Shown: positions 6,781-12,513 of the stretch, piece after piece | Numbering within the stretch: the stretch's first letter is position 1 | Layout: each line of letters starts with the position of its first letter | Source of the DNA: Parvularculaceae bacterium | Lineage (GTDB): Bacteria; Pseudomonadota; Alphaproteobacteria; Caulobacterales; Parvularculaceae | Direction of reading: 5' to 3' | Assembly (NCBI GenBank): GCA_004213235.1 | Contig: SHAI01000051.1 | Span: 1 to 12,513 of the forward strand | Length of the DNA: 12,513 bases | Notes under the pieces: generated by a model | Seen by the model: only the letters and a program-made list of their open reading frames with translations | What the model was told of the DNA's origin: nothing | Databases searched by the model: none | Position numbers and translations under genes: made by a program

Positions 6781-6808
6781 TATATAGTTCGTGCATAGGG
6801 TGCATCAA
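6781..6808 (-). promoter_or_regulatory. Candidate infC promoter
   Basis: On the minus strand TTGATG (6808-6803) and TATATA (6786-6781) are spaced by 16 bases, a good sigma-70-like match. The -35 overlaps the stop codon of the upstream glycosyltransferase gene. The start point would be near 6774 and the leader about 95 bases. A perfect ten-base palindrome, GTGGGCCCAC (6760-6769), would lie in the first bases of that leader. Confidence 0.5.
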
Positions 6809-7782
6809 CGTGATGCTGCATTTTGTGCCCGATCGGCACTGATTAGCCCCATATTGTTGAGGTATTGCCACACATATCTCGCGTCCACCTCATCAATTTT
6901 GGCATCTTTCGCCGTAATGCGCATAACATCACCCTTAAGGTCAGGGGCATTCGCGTCGTTCTCGCTGTGGATCAAAACACCCGAAGCGCCGACGGCGATG
7001 CATAGATCCGCTTCGTCGGCCATATCGCTTACGAAGAAACCCGCCTCGTGCGCTAAGGCGATGACCTGCAGGTAGTCAGTCTTGCCAATCAAGTCCACAA
7101 CTTCCGGCACGCGCTCGCAGATTTCATCTCCAATCGAATGAATTTCTTTTGGCCCTATCAAGACCGGCGTTATGCCCGCCTGAAGGCACAAACTGGACAA
7201 CTCACTATAATGGGACGCTGGCCATCTTTGTTCGGCAACGAGGCCTGGTGCCAACAGCCCATAAGCGTTTGAAATTCCGAACCATGACGGGCTCATGTTT
7301 GCTGAGTCCCGACGTGCAGTCAGTGCCCAGTCAAGGTCGGGCAAGCGGGTATGTGCATCCATGCCCAAACTCGCGCACAGATTTTCAAAGGATGGCAATG
7401 ATCGCGTCGGCGGCGCATTTCGTGGCCGCTTTTCCGGTGCGTTGGCGACTTCGCATTTCGGGCCAAAAGGCCCGAATGCAGCGCGAATTTTGCGCGAATG
7501 TTTATTGTTGGAAAGGTCATAAACCTTTGTGAATTTTGCAGTCGCCAGTCTTTTGGCGAAGGCTTTTCGATCCGCCGAATTGGTCATGTCCGGCAGGGTC
7601 GCAATCCGGTCGAAATAGGGAGAAACCTGCGCAATCTGTCGCAAACCAGGCAATGTCAACAAACTGATCTCGGCTTCAGAAAACCGGTCGCGTAGCGTTT
7701 CGAACAATGGTTCCGCCGCAACAAAGCCCCTCAAGCTGTCAATTTTAATGATCAGAATACTCTCTTTACGTCGCCCAAACAT
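6805..7782 (-). CDS. GT9-family glycosyltransferase-like protein (heptosyltransferase fold, divergent)
   Basis: The N-terminus ILIIKIDSLRGFVAAEPLFETLRDRF (about 9-34) is the typical GT9 opening, in which family members such as WaaC and WaaF have IxxxxGD. The second half has LLAPG (176-180), RWPASHY (186-192), a LIGP strand (208-211) and IGKTDYLQVIALAHEAG (232-248), all in the expected order for a GT-B donor-binding domain. GT9 enzymes move heptose or another sugar onto lipopolysaccharide or surface glycans at the inner membrane. Two motifs are altered: the GD after the first strand reads RG, and the usual GNDSGPMHLAAALG reads as FVSDMADEADLCIAVG (250-265). It may have another substrate or weak activity. 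ATG 7782 is forced by an in-frame TGA directly upstream; its ribosome site is poor. It follows the GT4 gene by 28 bases and shares its operon. Confidence 0.75.
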   Translation of the reverse strand: MFGRRKESILIIKIDSLRGFVAAEPLFETLRDRFSEAEISLLTLPGLRQIAQVSPYFDRIATLPDMTNSADRKAFAKRLATAKFTKVYDLSNNKHSRKIRAAFGPFGPKCEVANAPEKRPRNAPPTRSLPSFENLCASLGMDAHTRLPDLDWALTARRDSANMSPSWFGISNAYGLLAPGLVAEQRWPASHYSELSSLCLQAGITPVLIGPKEIHSIGDEICERVPEVVDLIGKTDYLQVIALAHEAGFFVSDMADEADLCIAVGASGVLIHSENDANAPDLKGDVMRITAKDAKIDEVDARYVWQYLNNMGLISADRAQNAASR

Positions 7783-7810
7783 TCACCCGTCCCAGACAGT
7801 TACTCCTTGG

Positions 7811-9001
7811 TCAGGTCGTTATACCATCACCAACCAAATCGGAAATTAACAGCAAGCGCCCATAGGCCGCCAGAGTTGATTTGGCCATTGCGGCAGAAGA
7901 ATAGCGTTTTTTGACCCAATGCTGGGCTAAAACGCCGATATTCTCTCGTTCGCGCCGGCTCATCCAGGCCAGCTCATCCATTGCGGCCTTAAGAGATGAC
8001 GTATCCCCGGGAGGAAAAAGAAACCCGGTTTCACCGTCTTTAACAGTCTCCATGGCACCGCCATGGGCGGCGGCAATCACCGGCCGACCCATCGCGCCGG
8101 CTTCGACGCTGACGCGGCCAAACGCTTCAGGACGCAGGGAGGGCGCGAGAATAACGTCAGCAGCAAGATATGCCGCGGGCATATCATCAAAATGGCCCGG
8201 TATCAGAATTTGGGCGTTCAGGCCGTAACCGTCGATCTTGCGCAGCAATGCTTCACGGTAGTCATGGCGGCCTTGTTCATCGCCTATAAGCGCCAGCAGA
8301 AAATTGTACCTATCGGGCCTGTCTTGTAAAAACCGCTGGAAAGCATCGATCGCAAGTCTTTGCCCTTTCCATTCCGTCAGCCGGCCCGGCAAGAGAAACA
8401 AAAACGCTTTATCAGCTTCAACCCCGATGGCGCGACGTGCCGCCAAAACACGCTCCGCCGACGTTGTTTTGGGGTTAAACCTGTCCAGATCCGCACCGCG
8501 CGGGATGATCGCGATTTTTTGCTCAGGTACGCCATAGAAATTTCGAATGGTGCGCGCCGTGAACTGAGAATTGGCAATAACCAGATCGCCTCGTGTCATG
8601 CTGGAGTTATAGAAATTTTTGATGAAGCTGCTGGCGCTATAAGCCCCATGATAGGTTGCCACGAGCGGTATATTGCAACGTTGCGCCGCAAATAGGGCGC
8701 TCCAGGCTGGTGCACGCGAGCGTACATGAACGAGCTGGATCCCGTGCCGTTTAATCAGGGCTGCTAACCGGTAAACATTACGCACCAGATCAAAGGGGTT
8801 TTTACGATCCACGGGCAGTTGGAAAAACGCCGCACCAATCGCATCTAGTTCATCGGTCAAACGTCCGCCGCGCGACGCGACCATGGCTTTCCCGTTAGCA
8901 TCCACAATGGCGCGGGAAATCTCGATGGTTGTCCGCTCAGCGCCGCCAGCATCGAGGGCAGGGATCACCTGTAGAATTCTTGCGCCCTGCAGATCAATCA
9001 C
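7811..9001 (-). CDS. GT4-family (group 1) glycosyltransferase
   Basis: This 396-residue protein has the two-domain GT-B layout. The acceptor domain begins ARILQVIPALDAGGAERTTIEI (about 7-28), the GGAE glycine loop of the family. The donor domain has PGRLTEWKG (R207, K212) and the EX7E motif EAFGRVSVE (E292, E300), followed by GGAMETVKDGETGFLFPPGD, as in transferases using nucleotide sugars with retention of configuration. It acts at the cytoplasmic side of the membrane, probably in lipopolysaccharide or exopolysaccharide assembly; sugar and acceptor are unknown. GTG at 9001 is preferred: AAAGGTGA lies four bases upstream and the GT4 fold begins a few residues later. The frame stays open to an ATG at 9100, giving 429 residues, but that extension is unlike the family. 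The adjacent downstream gene is a GT9-like transferase. Confidence 0.93.
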   Translation of the reverse strand: MIDLQGARILQVIPALDAGGAERTTIEISRAIVDANGKAMVASRGGRLTDELDAIGAAFFQLPVDRKNPFDLVRNVYRLAALIKRHGIQLVHVRSRAPAWSALFAAQRCNIPLVATYHGAYSASSFIKNFYNSSMTRGDLVIANSQFTARTIRNFYGVPEQKIAIIPRGADLDRFNPKTTSAERVLAARRAIGVEADKAFLFLLPGRLTEWKGQRLAIDAFQRFLQDRPDRYNFLLALIGDEQGRHDYREALLRKIDGYGLNAQILIPGHFDDMPAAYLAADVILAPSLRPEAFGRVSVEAGAMGRPVIAAAHGGAMETVKDGETGFLFPPGDTSSLKAAMDELAWMSRRERENIGVLAQHWVKKRYSSAAMAKSTLAAYGRLLLISDLVGDGITT

Positions 9002-9057
9002 GGCGTCACCTTTAGTTCGACACTGGAATTGTGCCGCATCGTCGTTCACTGATAGCG

Positions 9058-9085
9058 CTGACTTCCATATCGTGGCAATTATATC
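9058..9085 (+). promoter_or_regulatory. Candidate promoter for the ABHD10-like hydrolase
   Basis: CTGACT (9058-9063) and TATATC (9080-9085) are spaced by 16 bases. The start would be near 9092, about 40 bases before the coding region. It lies in the 131-base divergent interval between the glycosyltransferase operon and this gene. The match is moderate. Confidence 0.3.
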
Positions 9086-9132
9086 GTGCGCGGCACACAA
9101 TAAGCGCGCTTTGCCGGAAAGGGGATAAGTTT

Positions 9133-9867
9133 ATGACGCCTGAGCTGTTTGACGGGCCCAATGGCCGGATGGCCTATGAGCGAATTCCAGGTGACAGGCC
9201 AGGCGTCGTTTGGCTTGGCGGATTTCGATCCGACATGACCGGAACCAAGGCATCACGACTTGCCGATTGGGCGCGGGGCGCAAACCGCGCCTTCCTGCGT
9301 TTTGATTACACAGGCCATGGTGCATCTGACGGCGCGTTTGAAGACGGGACGATAGGCGATTGGGCCACGGACGCAAAAGCCGCGATTGAGCAGCTGACTG
9401 ATGGTGCGCAGATCCTTGTTGGATCATCCATGGGGGCCTGGATTGCATGTCTGTTGGCCAAAGCCACACCTGAAAAATTTCGGGGCATTGTCCTGATCGC
9501 GCCGGCACCTGATTTCACCGAGGCGTTGATGTTACCAGGCATGAGCGCATCCGAACGCGAAACGCTCATGCGTGACGGCAGGCTGGTGGAACCATCGCCA
9601 TATGATGATGAACCGACCGTCATCACCCGGCAATTGATCGAAGATGGTCGCAAACATCTCGTCCTCAAAGATGGCGTACCGTTTCAAGGTCCGGTTCGCA
9701 TCCTTCAGGGGATGGCGGATGAAGATGTGCCTTGGGATCACGCAATGCGGACTGCTGAAGCTTTTGCCAGCGATGATGTTGAAATATATCTGACAAAAAC
9801 CGGCGACCATCGTTTGTCTACCGATCAAGACCTTGATCGTCTGGAAGCGCTCATCGCGTCGCTTTAA
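9133..9867 (+). CDS. Alpha/beta hydrolase, ABHD10-like carboxylesterase/thioesterase
   Basis: The 244-residue protein has the compact alpha/beta-hydrolase fold with the triad visible: nucleophile S99 in VGSSMG, acid D196 in QGMADEDVPW and H226 in TGDHRLS. The oxyanion strand reads VWLGGFRSDMTGTKA, followed by RAFLRFDYTGHGASDG, then GTIGDWATDA. These blocks are strikingly like mitochondrial ABHD10, an esterase reported to act on S-palmitoyl cysteine and acyl-glucuronides, and like its alphaproteobacterial relatives. The natural substrate here is unknown. No signal peptide is visible, so it is cytoplasmic. ATG 9133 is chosen because GGGG (9121-9124) lies eight bases upstream; 34 extra upstream codons are open but not family-like. 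It is divergent from the glycosyltransferase operon and converges on rpoH. Confidence 0.93.
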   Translation: MTPELFDGPNGRMAYERIPGDRPGVVWLGGFRSDMTGTKASRLADWARGANRAFLRFDYTGHGASDGAFEDGTIGDWATDAKAAIEQLTDGAQILVGSSMGAWIACLLAKATPEKFRGIVLIAPAPDFTEALMLPGMSASERETLMRDGRLVEPSPYDDEPTVITRQLIEDGRKHLVLKDGVPFQGPVRILQGMADEDVPWDHAMRTAEAFASDDVEIYLTKTGDHRLSTDQDLDRLEALIASL

Positions 9868-10037
9868 ATTTGCGGCGCGTATTTTGTCTCGCCAGAAAAG
9901 TCCGTATAAATAGTATTAGTGATTATGTCGCGCTGTGATTTGGACGCTGAGGGCGAACCAATGCGGCCTTTCTCTGGATTGGGCTTTCTTGGAGCTCGGA
10001 TCTGAAATTTATGGCTGGCGCGCAGACAGGGAAGGGG

Positions 10038-10114
10038 GGCGCACACCCAGCAAGTCAAATTGCAGCCGGTGCCGAGCTTATGGTGTGCGCCAATTTGATT
10101 TATCGCAAATTTGC
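10038..10114. repeat. Interlocking inverted repeats between the hydrolase and rpoH
   Basis: GGCGCACACC (10038-10047) and GGTGTGCGCC (10082-10091) are perfect ten-base complements. TCAAATTG in the loop (10055-10062) is complementary to CAATTTGA (10091-10098), giving pseudoknot order. AATTTG/CAAATT (10092-10097, 10106-10111) is an alternative hairpin, and GCAAATTTGC (10105-10114) is a ten-base palindrome. The set lies 8 bases beyond the rpoH stop and may act as a bidirectional terminator or as the 3' end of the rpoH message. On the plus strand the long stem is followed by a T-rich stretch. The left part of the spacer, 9868-10037, shows no gene. Confidence 0.45.
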
Positions 10115-10121
10115 CCCGCGC

Positions 10122-11051
10122 TTAATGCGCAGGGGCCTCGGCAGCCTGGCCATCAATGGTTTGGCTGCGTGCTTCGCGGTCAAGACGTTTCATCGCTTTT
10201 TGTAGTTTTTCAAAACCGCGAACTTCGATCTGGCGAATGCGCTCCCGTGATACATTATAGACCTTGGAAAGCTCCTCCAGCGTCGCAGGGTTATCCTTCA
10301 ACCGACGTTCGGTAAGAATGTGCTGCTCACGCTCATTGAGGGTCGCCAGTGCCTCGGACAATAACGACATGCGCATATCATATTCGTCATCCGCAGCGAG
10401 TTTCGTCTCCGGATTGACAGCATCTTCATCGACAAGCCAGTCCTGCCACTCGCCGCCGCCTTCCTCGCCCTTGCCAAGGGGGGCGTTCAGGGACGCCTCG
10501 CCGCCGGACATGCGCCGGTTCATTGAAACCACGTCTTCTTCAGAGACGCCCAGCTTGGTGGCGATATGCTCTACCTGCTCGGGGCGCAAATCACCGTCAT
10601 CAACAGCGTCGATCTGACCCTTGATCTTGCGCAGGTTGAAGAAAAGCTTTTTCTGCGCGGCGGTGGTGCCGATTTTCACCAGGCTCCATGAGCGTAGAAT
10701 GTATTCCTGAATTGACGCGCGGATCCACCACATGGCGTAGGTCGCCAGGCGAAATCCTTTTTCTGGATCAAAGCGTTTGACCGCCTGCATCAAGCCGACA
10801 TTACCTTCGGAAATGACTTCGCCAATCGGCAGGCCATAGCCGCGATAACCCATTGCGAGTTTCGCAACGAGCCGGAGGTGGCTGGTGATGAGTTGTTGGG
10901 CAGCGTCGGGGTCCTGGTGTTCGGAAAAACGCTTCGCGAGCATGTATTCCTGATCTTTCTCGAGCAGCGGAAATTTCCGGATCTCGGAAAGATAGCGCGA
11001 TAACGAACCCTCCGGCGTCAGCGCCGGTGCGGCGATCACTTCATTAGCCAT
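10122..11051 (-). CDS. rpoH: RNA polymerase heat-shock sigma factor RpoH (sigma-32)
   Basis: RpoH directs RNA polymerase to chaperone and protease promoters. The 309-residue protein begins with region 1.2 (LSRYLSEIRKFPLL, about 17-30). Region 2 holds LRLVAKLAMGYRGYGLPIGEVISEGNVGLMQAVKRFDPEKGFRLATYAMWWIRASIQEYILRSW. The RpoH box QKKLFFNLRK (133-142) separates it from the housekeeping sigma. Region 4 ends with the helix-turn-helix EELSKVYNVSRERIRQIEVRGFEKL. ATG 11051 is chosen because GGGAG lies seven bases upstream and the protein then begins MANEV; a start ten codons earlier has no such site. The acidic, glycine-rich stretch GKGEEGGGEWQDWLVDED between regions 3 and 4 is usual in this family. 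Many alphaproteobacteria carry two rpoH copies; whether this is the main one cannot be seen. Confidence 0.97.
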   Translation of the reverse strand: MANEVIAAPALTPEGSLSRYLSEIRKFPLLEKDQEYMLAKRFSEHQDPDAAQQLITSHLRLVAKLAMGYRGYGLPIGEVISEGNVGLMQAVKRFDPEKGFRLATYAMWWIRASIQEYILRSWSLVKIGTTAAQKKLFFNLRKIKGQIDAVDDGDLRPEQVEHIATKLGVSEEDVVSMNRRMSGGEASLNAPLGKGEEGGGEWQDWLVDEDAVNPETKLAADDEYDMRMSLLSEALATLNEREQHILTERRLKDNPATLEELSKVYNVSRERIRQIEVRGFEKLQKAMKRLDREARSQTIDGQAAEAPAH

Positions 11052-11053
11052 AA

Positions 11054-11156
11054 TTTTTCTCCCAATCAGGCGAGAACGCAAACATCGTCCCAGACGGCAA
11101 CGACATCAGAAAAACTGATATAGGGGCGATTTTGCCCATTACTAGATGCCGTCGGG
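11054..11156 (-). promoter_or_regulatory. Structured rpoH leader, candidate translational control element
   Basis: Read on the minus strand, CCC plus GACGGCA (complement of 11156-11147) pairs with TGCCGTC plus GGG (11099-11089), ten pairs with one bulged U. Inside are two hairpins: GGGC/GCCC (11137-11134, 11127-11124) and AUCAG/CUGAU (11119-11115, 11109-11105) with a loop of five U. The loop and its flank, UUUUUCU, are complementary to AGAAAAA (11060-11054), which overlaps the end of the GGGAG ribosome site. Thus the leader could hide the ribosome site through a loop contact. It does not resemble a ROSE element, in which the ribosome site is inside the hairpin. Confidence 0.4.
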
Positions 11157-11303
11157 AAGTTATTACGAAACCTAGTTTAGCTTGGACTTTCCGGCAAAAC
11201 GATGACCCAGACGCGTTTTCCAGCTCAAATTGTCGCATGATCCTGTCTATCCGTCGCATAGCTTCGCCCATGCATCTGGTGGCGAGCGCCGCAGCTGAAA
11301 CGG

Positions 11304-12467
11304 TTATAGCGCGGCCAGTGCCTTCACAAGGGCGTTAAAGTCTGCAGGCGGGTCGGCCTCGAAGCGCAATTGTTCACCATTGATCGGATGCTGAAACCCC
11401 AGGATACGCGCGTGCAGGGCTTGGCGTTTAAACCCCTTCAATACCTTCAATGCGTGATCACCGGCGGCGTCACCAGGCTTAACGCCTGGCAGGCCCGGTC
11501 CGCGACCATAGGTCTGGTCGCCAACAAGTGGATGGCCGATATGGCTCATATGTACGCGGATCTGGTGGGTGCGACCAGTCTCCAGGCGGCACGCGATCAG
11601 CGAGGCAACGGCGTCACCGGCGAGTTTTGCGCGATGGCGACCGAAAGCCTGTTTCACCGAATAGTGGGTAACCGCGCGGCGTACCCCCGGCGGCAGGCCA
11701 TCGTTTTCCATCGCGGCGAGGTCTTCTTCAATGGCATCATTAACCTGCTCCTGACCCATCATGCGTTTGCCGCGCGGTTTGACGACACCCATTTTCTTCC
11801 GATCGCCGCCAAGCCGGGCAATAGGCGCATCGACGGTGCCGATGGAAGGGCGCGGAGCACTGATGCACACTGCTTCATAGACCCGGTCGATGTCATGGGC
11901 CGCAAACGCCTCGGTAAGGGCCAGGTGGGCGCGGTCATGTTTGGCAATGACGATCAATCCAGACGTATCTTTATCAAGGCGGTGGACAATGCCCGGCCTT
12001 GCGACACCGCCAACGCCGGAGAGGGTGTCACCGCAATGAGCGATGAGGGCGTTGACCAGTGTTCCGGTCCAGTTGCCGGCTGCCGGGTGAACGACCAGTC
12101 CTGCCGGTTTCATGACAACAATGAGATGATCGTCCTCAAAACGTACATCCAGCGGGATGGCCTCGCCTTTTGGGGTTGGGGCGACAACCGGGGGCGGGGT
12201 TAGCGTGTAGGTTTCTCCTTCACGTATCCGCCAGGACGGATCGTTAAAAACATCATCTCCGCGGTTGAGCGCCCCCCCTTCAATGAGCGCTTTCAAACGC
12301 GAGCGGGTCAGACCCAGCTCTGCGGGATGGTCTGCCAACCATTTGTCGAGCCGTGTACCGCTATCTTCAGCGGCAACGGTTAAGGTGTGTCCTTGCCCGG
12401 CGGTGTGCATTTGCGGGTTTCCCGTGCCCGGCGGGGCGGTGTTGTCTTTTGCTGATGTGTCACTCAT
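11304..12467 (-). CDS. rluD: Large-subunit rRNA pseudouridine synthase, RluD/RluA family
   Basis: RluD-type enzymes isomerise uridines in helix 69 of 23S rRNA. The 387-residue protein has a poorly conserved N-terminal extension (about 1-28), an S4 RNA-binding domain (about 29-92, with TRLDKWLADH and TRSRLKALIEGG) and the catalytic domain with KPAGLVVHPAAGN and the signature HRLDKDTSGL, in which D165 is the catalytic aspartate. LETGRTHQIRVHMSHIGHPLVGDQTYG follows. It is longer than E. coli RluD (about 326 residues), because of the N-terminal extension and about 29 inserted residues near 235-263. ATG 12467 is preferred although its ribosome site is weak; the frame is open to a TTG at 12503 and also contains an ATG at 12410. 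It lies directly upstream of rpoH in the same direction, with 252 bases between. The exact family member (RluA, C or D) is inferred from the S4 domain and context. Confidence 0.93.
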   Translation of the reverse strand: MSDTSAKDNTAPPGTGNPQMHTAGQGHTLTVAAEDSGTRLDKWLADHPAELGLTRSRLKALIEGGALNRGDDVFNDPSWRIREGETYTLTPPPVVAPTPKGEAIPLDVRFEDDHLIVVMKPAGLVVHPAAGNWTGTLVNALIAHCGDTLSGVGGVARPGIVHRLDKDTSGLIVIAKHDRAHLALTEAFAAHDIDRVYEAVCISAPRPSIGTVDAPIARLGGDRKKMGVVKPRGKRMMGQEQVNDAIEEDLAAMENDGLPPGVRRAVTHYSVKQAFGRHRAKLAGDAVASLIACRLETGRTHQIRVHMSHIGHPLVGDQTYGRGPGLPGVKPGDAAGDHALKVLKGFKRQALHARILGFQHPINGEQLRFEADPPADFNALVKALAAL

Positions 12468-12513
12468 GCACCCGCGGATGTCATGGGTGCGGCGTGCTGT
12501 CAAACTGAGGGGC

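Noticed and set aside
7803..7808. AAGGAG on the minus strand as ribosome site for a longer GT9 protein
   Set aside because: An in-frame TGA at 7785-7783 lies between it and the ATG, so the protein cannot begin earlier; it is about 20 bases away from ATG 7782.
9002..9100. N-terminal extension of the GT4 protein to ATG 9100
   Set aside because: The extra 33 residues are unlike the family and cover the divergent promoter region; GTG 9001 has a good ribosome site.
10092..10111. Intrinsic terminator of rpoH formed by AATTTG/CAAATT
   Set aside because: The stem is AT-only apart from one pair and is not followed by a T tract on the minus strand.
5230..10121. Mobile element or genomic island boundaries
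   Set aside because: No transposase, integrase, direct repeats, tRNA or abrupt change in composition was seen around the glycosyltransferase genes.
11370..12203. Plus-strand 277-codon frame over the pseudouridine synthase gene
   Set aside because: Long open antisense frames are common in GC-rich genes; the minus-strand protein is unambiguous.

Overview
The window looks like a chromosomal core region of an alphaproteobacterium with moderate GC. The support is an RpoH sigma factor with an alphaproteobacterial-type sequence and an RluD-family gene directly upstream of it, a CheB/CheD pair, an infC gene whose product begins with the alphaproteobacterial-style RRPF/GPRIN N-terminus, and a hydrolase very close to the ABHD10 family. 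I see no insertion sequence, phage gene, CRISPR array, tRNA or rRNA. This is inference from gene content; no database search was possible.

Layout. 1-3298 (+): the end of an RND periplasmic adaptor and a complete inner-membrane RND permease form a drug-efflux operon. 3299-3625: intergenic, with a terminator-like hairpin, a candidate promoter and a strongly structured leader. 3626-5229 (+): cheB and cheD overlap by four bases; no other chemotaxis gene is present here. 5230-5451: a convergent gap with hairpins. 5452-5850 (-): an unrecognised small membrane-anchored coiled-coil protein. 5851-6139: a 289-base spacer full of inverted repeats. 6140-6679 (-): infC (IF3), which appears to start at an AUA codon. 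6805-9001 (-): a two-gene glycosyltransferase operon (GT4, then an atypical GT9). 9133-9867 (+): an ABHD10-like alpha/beta hydrolase, divergent from the glycosyltransferases. 9868-10121: a convergent gap with a long interlocking inverted repeat. 10122-11051 (-): rpoH with a structured leader. 11304-12467 (-): an RluD-type pseudouridine synthase.

How the genes fit together. The RND pair exports toxic compounds together with an outer-membrane channel encoded elsewhere. CheB and CheD adapt chemoreceptors by demethylation and deamidation. IF3, RpoH and RluD belong to translation and heat-shock control. The glycosyltransferases probably build a cell-surface glycan. The coding part is mostly conventional. 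The unusual material is at the gene borders: the infC start codon and several long imperfect or interlocking inverted repeats in the cheB leader, the infC 3' spacer, the rpoH leader and the rpoH 3' spacer, none of which I can match to a known RNA family.
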